Shown here one piece after another: positions 25,812-34,084 of a stretch of 64,000 bases of DNA. The translations under genes were made by a program, and so were the position numbers. Origin of the DNA: Nocardioides aquaticus (GTDB lineage: Bacteria > Actinomycetota > Actinomycetes > Propionibacteriales > Nocardioidaceae); the NCBI RefSeq assembly GCF_018459925.1, contig NZ_CP075371.1, positions 4,154,001-4,218,000 on the forward strand. The letters are read 5' to 3'. Positions within the stretch are counted from its first letter, which is position 1. Every line of letters starts with the position of its first letter. Below the pieces are notes generated by a model that was given only the letters and a program-made list of their open reading frames with translations, did no database searches and was not told the origin of the DNA.

Positions 25812-28163
25812 TCACCCGACGCCACCGACCACGCCGTACGGCACGGGCTGGTCGAGCAGGGTCCCGTTGCCGACCGCGGCCCGCTCGTTCTCGCCCCAGC
25901 ACCAGCCGGACCCGTCGGCCCCGATGCCGCACGGCGTCCCCGAGCCCGCGGTACGGTCCAGCACCGACCAGGTCCCGGGGCCCGCGAGGCGTGCGGGGGC
26001 GAGCAGGTACTCGTACGGGTCCGGCGGGAGGGTCCCGGCCCGGCCGTCGCGCGCGTCGCCCCAGCACCACGCCGAGTCGTCGGTGCGCAGCCCGCAGACG
26101 GAGGCACCGTCCTCGGAGGCCCGGGGCTCGATCCCGCGCCACGTGCCGTCGAGCAGCGTCGGCGGCGCCGGTGTCGACCGGCGGTCCTGGCCGTCGCCCA
26201 CGGCGCCGTACCGGTCCTGGCCCCAGCAGTAGCCGGCACCCTCCGGCGTCACCCCGCAGGTCGTCTGGTCCGCCGTGCGCAGCGACGCCCAGGTGCCCTC
26301 CAGCTCGTACGGCGTCAGCTGCGGACCGGTGGTGCCGTCACCCACCCCACCCGCAGAGTTCTGTCCCCAGCACGCGGCCGTGCCGTCGGGGCGGAGACCG
26401 CAGGTGGGGTCCTCCCTCACGGTCGGCGTCAGGATCTCGGACCACGCCCCGGGCAGCCGGGTCGGGACCAGCACGTCACCGGTGGCGCCGTTGCCGACCT
26501 GGCCGGCGCCGTTCGCGCCCCAGCACCAGCCCGACCCGTCGGTCTGCACCCCGCAGGTCGTGCCCGCGTCGATGCTCTGGGTGCCGGTGGAGATCGTGGT
26601 CCAGCGGCCGGGCAGCTCGTACGGCGCCTCCCCGCCGTAGGTCCCGACGGTCCGGCCGTTGCCGACCTGGCCCGTCTGGTTCGCACCCCAGCACCACGCC
26701 GCGGCGTCGAGGTCGATCGCGCAGCGGGTCGCGCCGGTACCTGCGGGCAGGCCCGCCCACCGGCCGGGCACCTGGTGCGGGACCGGCTGGACGTCGTCCG
26801 CACCGCCCTGCCCGTCCCCGGACTGGGCGTACCGGTCGTAGCCCCAGCACCAGAGCGAGGCGTCCGTGCGCAGCCCGCACGCGGTGTCGAACCCGCTGCC
26901 GTCGGCCTGCTCGTTGAACCCGATCTCGCGCCACCGCCCCGGCAGCCGGGTCGGCACGCTCACCTCGTCGCGCCCGGAGCCGTCACCGACCGTGCCGATG
27001 TCGTTGCGGCCCCAGCACCACGCGCTGGCGTCGGGTCGCAGGCCGCAGGTGGTGCCCTCGCGGGTGTCGAGCGAGGTCCACCGGCCGGGGAGGCGGACGG
27101 GGTGGGGCTGCGGGCGGGTGGTCCCGTCGCCGACCGACCCCCAGGTGTTGAGGCCCCAGCACCACCCGGTGGCGTCCGCCTGGAGGCCGCAGGTCGTCGT
27201 GCCGTCGCTGCGCAGCGAGGTCCAGTCGGTGCCGCCGTCGGCCACGACGGTGATCTCGTCGTCGGCCACGGCCGTGCGACCGGTGACCTCGGTGAAGCGC
27301 AGCCGGAACCCGGACGTGCCGGGCGTCGTCGGCGTGCCGATGACCACGCCGGTGCCCCGGTCGAGGGCGAGACCGGCCGGGAGCGAACCGCGGACCACCG
27401 ACCAGCGGCCGGAGCGCGGGGTCCGGGTCTCGGCGAGATCGACGTACGGCTGCCCCGTGCGTGCCGGGGCGAGGTCGGAGACCACCGCGGGCGCCGGCGT
27501 GGGACGGACGACCAGCCGGCGGGTGGCCCAGGCGGTCGCGCCGTCCTCCACCAGGCGGAAGGTCACCTCGGTCCCGCGGGGCGCGTCGGACAGCGGTGCG
27601 CCGCTGACCCGCCCGTCCTGCGAGAGCGCGAGTCCCGAGGGCAGCCGCCCGGCGGCGACGGTCCAGCGCTGGGACGACGGGGGCGTGTCCCCGAGCAGCG
27701 TGTCGTAGGCGACGCCCTGCCGGCCGACGGGCAGGCGGCCACCCCTGACGTACGGCAGCTCCGCGGCCTGGCCGTAGACGACCTCGGTCGCCGAGACCAC
27801 CCGGGCCAGGCCCCGGCGCTCGAGCCGCGGCGCGACGAGGCGCAGGCGGTGCGCGCCAGTCGTCGGCGGCGCCCAGCGCAGGTCGGCCGTCCCCTCGGAG
27901 CGGCTGGTGCGCGCCTGCTCGACCGTGCGCCACCCACCGGCCCGGAGCTCCTCGAGCAGCACCGGACGGCGACCGCCGGGCTCGACCCGGGCACCGATCC
28001 CGGCCGGCTCGCCCACGGGGACCGAGACCGACGGCGCGAAGAGCACGGCGGCCGTGTACCCCTGCTGGGCTGCGGCCGCGGGAGGAGCTGCCGCCGGCAG
28101 CGCCGCGAGGAGGGTCAGGACGGGGAGCGCGGCGACGGTGGCACGCAGCAGGCGGTGGAGCAC
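25812..28163 (-). CDS. secreted RCC1-repeat protein with Ig-like (He_PIG) domains
   Basis: 783 residues. A signal peptide (about 1-32) leads to a beta-rich region with two putative Ig-like modules (LPSGLALSQDGRVSGAP, LPAGLALDRGTG). From about residue 310 there are nine RCC1-type repeats, each built on TCGLRxDGSxWCWGxNxxGxVGDGT with two cysteines, suggesting a disulphide per blade. RCC1-like propellers usually bind proteins or polysaccharides; function unknown. The TAGCCT -10 at 28170-28175, 6 bp from the GTG, indicates a leaderless message. Confidence 0.85.
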   Translation of the reverse strand: MLHRLLRATVAALPVLTLLAALPAAAPPAAAAQQGYTAAVLFAPSVSVPVGEPAGIGARVEPGGRRPVLLEELRAGGWRTVEQARTSRSEGTADLRWAPPTTGAHRLRLVAPRLERRGLARVVSATEVVYGQAAELPYVRGGRLPVGRQGVAYDTLLGDTPPSSQRWTVAAGRLPSGLALSQDGRVSGAPLSDAPRGTEVTFRLVEDGATAWATRRLVVRPTPAPAVVSDLAPARTGQPYVDLAETRTPRSGRWSVVRGSLPAGLALDRGTGVVIGTPTTPGTSGFRLRFTEVTGRTAVADDEITVVADGGTDWTSLRSDGTTTCGLQADATGWCWGLNTWGSVGDGTTRPQPHPVRLPGRWTSLDTREGTTCGLRPDASAWCWGRNDIGTVGDGSGRDEVSVPTRLPGRWREIGFNEQADGSGFDTACGLRTDASLWCWGYDRYAQSGDGQGGADDVQPVPHQVPGRWAGLPAGTGATRCAIDLDAAAWCWGANQTGQVGNGRTVGTYGGEAPYELPGRWTTISTGTQSIDAGTTCGVQTDGSGWCWGANGAGQVGNGATGDVLVPTRLPGAWSEILTPTVREDPTCGLRPDGTAACWGQNSAGGVGDGTTGPQLTPYELEGTWASLRTADQTTCGVTPEGAGYCWGQDRYGAVGDGQDRRSTPAPPTLLDGTWRGIEPRASEDGASVCGLRTDDSAWCWGDARDGRAGTLPPDPYEYLLAPARLAGPGTWSVLDRTAGSGTPCGIGADGSGWCWGENERAAVGNGTLLDQPVPYGVVGGVG

Positions 28164-28169
28164 CGGCGG

Positions 28170-28175
28170 AGGCTA
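28170..28175 (-). promoter_or_regulatory. leaderless -10 for the RCC1-repeat gene
   Basis: Minus-strand TAGCCT is followed by 6 bp and the GTG at 28163; the same hexamer precedes the mannosyltransferase gene at 34005. Confidence 0.6.
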
Positions 28176-28227
28176 ACCCGGCGCGCCGACGGCGTCCGGC
28201 GAATCCGCCGGTCTCACCCCGCCGGTC

Positions 28228-29439
28228 TCACCCCGCCGGTCGAGGACCGCCCGCCCAGGTCCAGGCGTACGCCGGGTCGTCGACCTCGGCGGCCGCCTCG
28301 CCGAGCTCGAGCGGGGCGAAGGTGTCGACCATGACGGCGGACTCGTGGAACTCCGTCGCGCCCAGGGAGGCCTCGATCGCCGCCGGCTGCGGGCCGTGCG
28401 GGAAGCCGCCGGGGTGCAGGGAGACCGACCCGAGGCCCACGCCCGAGCCCTTGCGGGCCTCGTAGTCGCCCCCGACGTAGAACATCACCTCGTCGGAGTC
28501 GACGTTGGAGTGGTAGTACGGCACCGGCACGGCCAGCGGGTGGTAGTCGACCTTGCGGGGCAGGAAGGTGCAGATGACGAAGTTCCAGCCCTCGAGGACC
28601 TGGTGCACCGGCGGCGGCTGGTGGACCTTGCCGGTGATCGGCATGAAATTCTCGACGTTGAGCGTGTAGGGGTACAGGCAGCCGTCCCAGCCGACGACGT
28701 CGAACGGGTGCGTGGCCACGGTGTGGCGGGTGCCCACGACCCCGGCCGAGGTGCGGTGCTTGACCAGCACGTCGACCGGCTCGTCGGCGGCCGGGCCCTC
28801 GACCAGCAACGGCTCGGTCGGCCCGTGCAGGTCCCGCTCGCAGTACGGCGCGTGCTCGAGCAGCTGGCCGTAGCGCGAGAGGTACCGCTTGGGCGGGGCG
28901 ACGTGGCCGGTGGCCTCGATCGCGTACAGGCTGCTGGCCTCCGTGGGGACCCAGCGGTGGGTGGTCGCCCGGGGCACCACGACGAGGTCGCCGGTCCGGT
29001 AGGGCACGACGCCGAAGACGGTCTCGACGGTGCCCGAGCCGGCCTCGACGAAGACCACCTCGTCACCGATCGCGTCGCGGTAGAGCGGGCTGGGCTCGGT
29101 GCCGGTGACGACGTAGGAGATCCGGACGTCGTGGTTGGCCAGCACCTGGCGCCGCCCGGTCACCGCGTCGGCCCCGCCGGGGACGGCCAGGTCGTGCAGG
29201 CGCAGGTGGCGCGGCAGCAGCGGGTGGTTGGGGCGGCGGGACTGGTCGGGCAGCTCCCAGGTGCCCGCGCCGACGACCGCCGACGGGACGCCGCGGTGGT
29301 AGAGCAGCGAGGAGTCCGAGGAGAACCCCTCCTCCCCCATCAGCTCCTCGCGGTAGAGCCGCCGGTCCTCGCGGGAGGTGTCGCGGTGCTGGGTGTGCCG
29401 GGTGCGCGGGACGTCGCCCACGCGGGAGTAGTACGCCAT
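28228..29439 (-). CDS. hmgA: homogentisate 1,2-dioxygenase
   Basis: 403 residues. It opens the aromatic ring of homogentisate to maleylacetoacetate in tyrosine/phenylalanine breakdown. The iron-site region shows the expected ligands: His in YYHSNVDSDEVMFYVGG, Glu in the same stretch (SDEVMF), and His in GGFPHGPQP. The start MAYYSRVGDVPRTRH has GGAGAG upstream of ATG 29439. It is divergent from a hypothetical gene and fumarylacetoacetase across 56 bp, forming a homogentisate locus. A bidirectional control region is likely but no operator was recognised. Confidence 0.96.
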   Translation of the reverse strand: MAYYSRVGDVPRTRHTQHRDTSREDRRLYREELMGEEGFSSDSSLLYHRGVPSAVVGAGTWELPDQSRRPNHPLLPRHLRLHDLAVPGGADAVTGRRQVLANHDVRISYVVTGTEPSPLYRDAIGDEVVFVEAGSGTVETVFGVVPYRTGDLVVVPRATTHRWVPTEASSLYAIEATGHVAPPKRYLSRYGQLLEHAPYCERDLHGPTEPLLVEGPAADEPVDVLVKHRTSAGVVGTRHTVATHPFDVVGWDGCLYPYTLNVENFMPITGKVHQPPPVHQVLEGWNFVICTFLPRKVDYHPLAVPVPYYHSNVDSDEVMFYVGGDYEARKGSGVGLGSVSLHPGGFPHGPQPAAIEASLGATEFHESAVMVDTFAPLELGEAAAEVDDPAYAWTWAGGPRPAG

Positions 29440-29483
29440 CGTCTCTCCTCGCAGGGCCCCCTCGGCGGGGGGACGGGTGCGGT

Positions 29484-29489
29484 TACGTT
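29484..29489 (+). promoter_or_regulatory. leaderless -10 for the homogentisate-locus hypothetical gene
   Basis: TACGTT is followed by 6 bp and the ATG at 29496. Confidence 0.65.
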
Positions 29490-29495
29490 ACCGAG

Positions 29496-30230
29496 ATGGA
29501 GAGCATCGAGCACCGGCCCTGGTGGAACGGCCTGCTGGACGTGGCGGGCCCGCCCGACACCGACCCGACGTACGCCGACCTCGTCGGCTCGCGCGTGGTC
29601 GTCGACACCGACCTGCCCGGCACCGACCCGGACGGGCCGCCGGTGACCCTGGTCGTCAGCGGCGGCGCGGGGCAGGTGGCCGGTCCGGCCGCGCTCGCGG
29701 CCCGGCGGGGCGTGCCCCTGCGGGCGGTGCGGGTGACCCTGCGCGACCCGGCCGACCTGCGCGGCAACGCCCGGCGGGTCGTGGCGGCCGTGGAGGCCGC
29801 CCGCGTCGAGGGCGCGCTGGCCGACGACGTCGTGGTCGCCGTCGGGATGCCCGACGCCGAGCCCGGGGCGGACTGGTGCGCCGCGGTCGACGAGGTCGCC
29901 GCGCTCGAGCTGGCGGTCTCGCTGCCGGTCGACGGGGCCGACCCGCTGCGGGTCGCCGCGTGGCTCGAGGCCGTGCTCGACCGGGAGACGCCGCTGACCG
30001 TCGTCGGAGGACACCCGTTGTCGGTCCTCGGCGCCGTGCGGCGGGCCTTCGACGGCGAGGGCGCGGTCGAGGTGGCCGGCGCGCTCACCGGCCGGCCGGC
30101 CCACGCCGTGACCGGGATGGACGAGACCGCGCTGCTCGGCGTCCGGCGCTGGCTGCGCGGCGTCGAGACCGGGCCGGACGGGCCGGCGGTCTACGCCACG
30201 GCGCTGGCCGACCTGGGCGTCCGCGGGTGA
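29496..30230 (+). CDS. uncharacterised protein in the homogentisate operon
   Basis: 244 residues, acidic, soluble, without signal peptide or membrane segment. It begins MESIEHRPWWNGLLDVAGPP and is rich in V/A strands alternating with helices (about 60-200), compatible with an alpha/beta fold. No family recognised. The stop overlaps the fumarylacetoacetase start as GTGA, so it is co-translated with that enzyme. This context suggests a role in tyrosine degradation, perhaps as the missing maleylacetoacetate isomerase function or an accessory protein, but that is speculation. Confidence 0.75.
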   Translation: MESIEHRPWWNGLLDVAGPPDTDPTYADLVGSRVVVDTDLPGTDPDGPPVTLVVSGGAGQVAGPAALAARRGVPLRAVRVTLRDPADLRGNARRVVAAVEAARVEGALADDVVVAVGMPDAEPGADWCAAVDEVAALELAVSLPVDGADPLRVAAWLEAVLDRETPLTVVGGHPLSVLGAVRRAFDGEGAVEVAGALTGRPAHAVTGMDETALLGVRRWLRGVETGPDGPAVYATALADLGVRG

Positions 30231-31386
30231 GGGACCTCCAGGGTCCCGAGGGGTTCGGCGCCGACCACCTGCCGTACGGCGTGTTCTCCCCGCCGGGCGG
30301 CGGTCCCCGCGTCGGGGTGCGGCACGCCGACCGGGTCGTGGACCTCGCCGCCGCCGCCGGCCTCCCCGCCCTGGCCACCGGGTCGCTGGACGCGCTGCTC
30401 GCGCTCGGCCCCTCCGGCTGGGAGCAGGTCCGCGAGCTGGCCGCGCTCGCGGTGGCCGAGGCGGGCGTGCCCGCGTACGACGTGGCGAGCGTCGAGCTGC
30501 ACCCGCCGTTCACCGTCGGCGACTACGTCGACTTCTACGCCTCCGAGCACCACGCACGCAACGCCGCGGCGGTGCTGCGCCCGGACGCCCCGGCGCTGCC
30601 GCCGGCCTGGCGGCACCTGCCGATCGGCTACCACGGCCGGGCGCAGACGGTCGTGCCGAGCGGGACCCCGGTGGTGCGCCCGGTGGGCCAGGGCCGGCCC
30701 CCCGCGGGGGCGACGGGACGCCGGCCTTCGGGCCGACCCGCCGGCTCGACCTGGAGGCCGAGCTGGGCTTCGTGGTGGGGGCCGGGTCGGCGATGGGCGA
30801 GCCGGTCGCGGTCGACGCGTTCGCCGACCACGTCTTCGGCGTGGTCGGGCTCAACGACTGGTCGGCGCGCGACCTGCAGGGCTGGGAGATGGCGCCGCTG
30901 GGACCGTTCCTCGGCAAGTCGTTCGCGACGTCGGTGTCGCTCTGGGTCACGCCGCTGGCCGCCCTCGCGGGTGCGTGGACCGACCTGCCCGGCCAGGACC
31001 CGGTGCCCCTGCCCTACCTGCGGGCCGCCGACGGGTCGACCCCGCGCGGGCTCGACGTGGCGGCCGAGGTCGTCGTGGACGGCGAGGTGCTGGCGCGACC
31101 GCCGTACGCCTCCACCTACTGGGCCCCGGCGCAGATGCTGGCCCACCTGACGGTCAACGGCGCCTCGGTGCGCCCCGGTGACCTGTTCGCCTCCGGCACC
31201 ATCTCGGGGCCCGGCGACGACCAGCTCGGGTCCTTGCTGGAGATGTCGGCGCACGGGCGCGGGTTCCTGGAGGACGGCCAGGAGGTGGTGCTCCGCTACA
31301 GCGCCCCGGGCCCGGCCGGCGGGCGGATCGCGCTCGGCGAGGTGCGCGGGCGGGTGCAGCCGGCCCGCCACGTCGGCGACACCTGA
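30227..31386 (+). CDS. fahA: fumarylacetoacetase (one-base frameshift in this sequence)
   Basis: Last enzyme of tyrosine breakdown, splitting fumarylacetoacetate to fumarate and acetoacetate. The first frame encodes the N-terminal domain and active-site region FYASEHHARNAAAVLRP and HLPIGYHGRAQTVVPSG. The frame breaks around 30698-30710. The second frame continues RRLDLEAELGFVVGAGSAMG, VVGLNDWSARDLQGWEMAP and KSFATSVSLWVTPL. One extra base in the six-C or five-G run gives a continuous 386-residue protein including a GDGTPAFGPTRRLDLEAELG stretch. GTG start overlaps the upstream stop. Confidence 0.9.
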
Positions 31387-31426
31387 GCACGCCCGCGCGT
31401 TCACCCGGCCCCGGTTGACTCGGGCG

Positions 31427-32554
31427 GTGCGCATCGCCCAGCTCGCCAACTTCGTCGGCCCGGCCTCGGGCGGGATGCGGGTGGCGCTCGAGGCGCTGGC
31501 CCGCGGTTACGCCGCGCGCGGCGTCCCGCGCCTGCTCGTGGTGCCCGGGCCCACCGACGCACGGACGACCACCGCCGCCGGGGAGGTCGTGCAGCTGCGC
31601 GCGCCGCGGGTCGGCGGCGGCTACCGGCTGATCGTCGAGCCGTGGCGGGTCGTCGACGTGCTCGAGCGGTTCGCGCCGACGTCGGTCGAGCTCAGCGACA
31701 AGACCACGCTGCTGCCGGTGACGCGGTGGGCACGGCGCCAGGGGGTGCGGACGGTGCTGTTCTCCCACGAGCACCTCGGCGAGATGCTCGCGGGCCGCAC
31801 CGGCCTCGAGCTCGGCCCGCGCCTCTCGGTCGGGCTGCTCAACCGGCTGCTGGTGCGCAGCGTGGACGCGGTGGTGGTGACCTCCCGCTACGCCGAGGGC
31901 GAGTTCGCGGCGCTGGCGGCGGGGGCGGGCTGCCCGGTGGTGCGGGTCCCGCTCGGGGTCGACCTCGAGACGTTCACGCCGGCCGGCCGGTCGGCGGGGT
32001 CCGTACGGCGGGACGCCCCGCTGCGGCTCGTGCACGTTGGCCGGCTGTCGCGGGAGAAGTCGCCGCACCTGGCCGTGGCCACGGCGGTCGAGCTGCACCG
32101 GCGCGGGGTCCCGGTGACCCTGGACGTGTGGGGCGACGGGCCGCACCGCGACGAGCTGGTGGCGCTCGCCGGGGATGCCCCGGTGCGCTTCGGCGGGTAC
32201 GTCGCCGACCGGGCCGCGCTGGGCGCCGCCCTGGCCGGCGCGGACGTCGCGCTGTCGGTCTGCCCGACCGAGACCTTCGGGCTGGCGGTGCTCGAGGCCC
32301 TGGCCAGCGGCACCCCCGTGGTCACCGCCGACACCGGCGGGGCCTGCGAGATCGTCGACGCCGCCTCCGGCGCGTGGGCGCCGGCGCTCCCCGGCCCGCT
32401 GGCCGACGCGGTGCTCCGGGTCGCCGCCCGGCCGGAGGCGGCGCGACGCCGGGCCGCCCGGCGGCGGGCCGAGCTGTTCACCTGGGACCGCTCGGTCGAG
32501 CGGATGCTGGCGGTGCACGCCGGCGAGCCCGACGCGGTCGGCGCCGCGGGCTGA
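31427..32554 (+). CDS. glycosyltransferase family 4 (GT-B)
   Basis: 375 residues from GTG 31427 (VRIAQLANFVGPASGGMRVA), the typical GT4 N-terminus. The C-terminal domain contains VGRLSREKSPHLAVATAV and the nucleotide-sugar binding EX7E motif in TETFGLAVLEALASGTPVV. It probably adds a hexose to an envelope lipid or polysaccharide; donor unknown. It converges with the membrane mannosyltransferase gene with 4 bp between stops. A weak -10-like TTGACT lies 6 bp before the start. Confidence 0.88.
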   Translation: MRIAQLANFVGPASGGMRVALEALARGYAARGVPRLLVVPGPTDARTTTAAGEVVQLRAPRVGGGYRLIVEPWRVVDVLERFAPTSVELSDKTTLLPVTRWARRQGVRTVLFSHEHLGEMLAGRTGLELGPRLSVGLLNRLLVRSVDAVVVTSRYAEGEFAALAAGAGCPVVRVPLGVDLETFTPAGRSAGSVRRDAPLRLVHVGRLSREKSPHLAVATAVELHRRGVPVTLDVWGDGPHRDELVALAGDAPVRFGGYVADRAALGAALAGADVALSVCPTETFGLAVLEALASGTPVVTADTGGACEIVDAASGAWAPALPGPLADAVLRVAARPEAARRRAARRRAELFTWDRSVERMLAVHAGEPDAVGAAG

Positions 32555-32558
32555 GGCG

Positions 32559-33998
32559 TCACGCCGGGAGCAGGTGCGCCTCGGCGATCCGGCCGACCCG
32601 GTCACGGCCCGCACGGGTGGCCAGCAGCAGCGGCGTGATCGCGGCGAGCAGGAGGCAGCCCCAGACGATCGCCAGGTAGGCGCCGTGGAGCGAGGAGTCC
32701 AGGGGCGAGGCCAGGCCCAGGACCAGCGACAGCACGAGCACCACCGCGGTGCCCGCCCGCGGGAGGCGGAGGCAGGCGGCGAACGGCAGCACCCACAGCA
32801 GGTACCAGAGGTGGACCACCGGACTGAGCAGGACGGTCGCGGTCAGGACCACGACCAGGGCGCGCAGGGCCTCGCGGCGCCCGCCCGTCGGGGCTCGCAG
32901 CACGACCATCGCCGTGAGGACGACCGCGGCCACCGAGCCGACGGTGCGGGTCAGGTCGAGCAGGGCCGCCTCCGGCAGGCCCACGGCCCCGCCGCCCAGG
33001 TCGAGCAGGCCGCCGACGACGGTGGTCAGCGACAGCGGCGTCGCGACGGTGGTCGGCACCGACAGCGCCGCCAGCCACCCCAGGCCCAGGCCACCGGCCA
33101 GGCTCAGGCCGACCAGGGTCCCGACGCTGACCAGGCCCACGCCGGCCAGCCGGCGCCACCGGGCGGCGAGCGCGGCACCGGCCGGCAGGGACGCCACGAC
33201 GACCGCCACGCAGACCAGGCCGCCGGGGAGCTTGACCGCCGCGGCCAGGCCGGCGAGCACCGCCCCGGCGGCCCAGTGCCGCTCGACCCCGACGACGAGG
33301 GCGGCTGCCATCAGGCCGACCATCAGCAGGTCGTTGTGCAGCCCGGCCACGCCGGCGGCCAGCGTGAGCGGCGAGACCAGGACGAGCGCCGAGGCCAGGG
33401 CGGGGCTGGCCCCGGTCCACCGGGCCAGCCGCGGCACGGCCCAGGCCAGGAGGACCAGTCCGACCAGCGCGAGGAGCCGGTGGCCGACGACGAGCAGCCA
33501 CGGGTCCGAGGTGACCGAGGCGCCGAGCCCGCCCAGCAGCAGCGGGACGGGCCCGTACGGCGCGGGGGTGCCGCTCCAGCGCGGGTCGACGGCCTCGGCG
33601 ACCGCACCGGCGAGCACGCCGGGACCGTGCTCGTAGGGGTCGACACCGGCCTCGACGAGCGCGCCCTGGGCGGCGTAGGACCACCCGTCGCGCGAGAACA
33701 GCGGTGGTGCCAGCACCAGCGGGACGCTCCACCAGACGGCGACGCGGCGCACCAGCGCGAGGTCGCCGTCGGGGTCGCGCTCGCCGGCCGCGGTCGACCG
33801 GCACAGTCGCAGCCACTGGGCCGCGAGGATGCCGAGACCGCCCATCACCACGGTCAGCCCGAGCATCCGCCCGGCCTCCGTGGTGCGCAGCGCCACCAGG
33901 GCGTCGAGCCCGAGCAGCGGCGTCGAGGCCGGCAGGGTGGCCACCACCAGGCCGCCGAGGGCCACCAGCATGCTGCCGAGGACCCCTCGCGCGACCAT
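32559..33998 (-). CDS. polytopic membrane mannosyltransferase (MptA/MptB-like, GT-C)
   Basis: 479 residues with about 12-13 hydrophobic segments and the GT-C catalytic loop region around FSRDGWSYAAQGALVEAGVD (acidic residue after the first transmembrane helices) and GPVPLLLGG. This pattern fits polyprenyl-phosphomannose-dependent alpha-1,6-mannosyltransferases that elongate lipomannan. The start ATG 33998 is preceded 6 bp upstream by TAGCCT. Acceptor and linkage are inferred from family only. Confidence 0.8.
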   Translation of the reverse strand: MVARGVLGSMLVALGGLVVATLPASTPLLGLDALVALRTTEAGRMLGLTVVMGGLGILAAQWLRLCRSTAAGERDPDGDLALVRRVAVWWSVPLVLAPPLFSRDGWSYAAQGALVEAGVDPYEHGPGVLAGAVAEAVDPRWSGTPAPYGPVPLLLGGLGASVTSDPWLLVVGHRLLALVGLVLLAWAVPRLARWTGASPALASALVLVSPLTLAAGVAGLHNDLLMVGLMAAALVVGVERHWAAGAVLAGLAAAVKLPGGLVCVAVVVASLPAGAALAARWRRLAGVGLVSVGTLVGLSLAGGLGLGWLAALSVPTTVATPLSLTTVVGGLLDLGGGAVGLPEAALLDLTRTVGSVAAVVLTAMVVLRAPTGGRREALRALVVVLTATVLLSPVVHLWYLLWVLPFAACLRLPRAGTAVVLVLSLVLGLASPLDSSLHGAYLAIVWGCLLLAAITPLLLATRAGRDRVGRIAEAHLLPA

Positions 33999-34004
33999 GG
34001 TCGG

Positions 34005-34010
34005 AGGCTA
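34005..34010 (-). promoter_or_regulatory. leaderless -10 for the mannosyltransferase gene
   Basis: Minus-strand TAGCCT ends 6 bp before the ATG at 33998. Confidence 0.62.
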
Positions 34011-34084
34011 GGAGGCCGCGCCGACGGGGCGGTGGCCGTCGTACGACGGGGCGCGGGCGACCCGGCGACGATGACGTGAACGGG

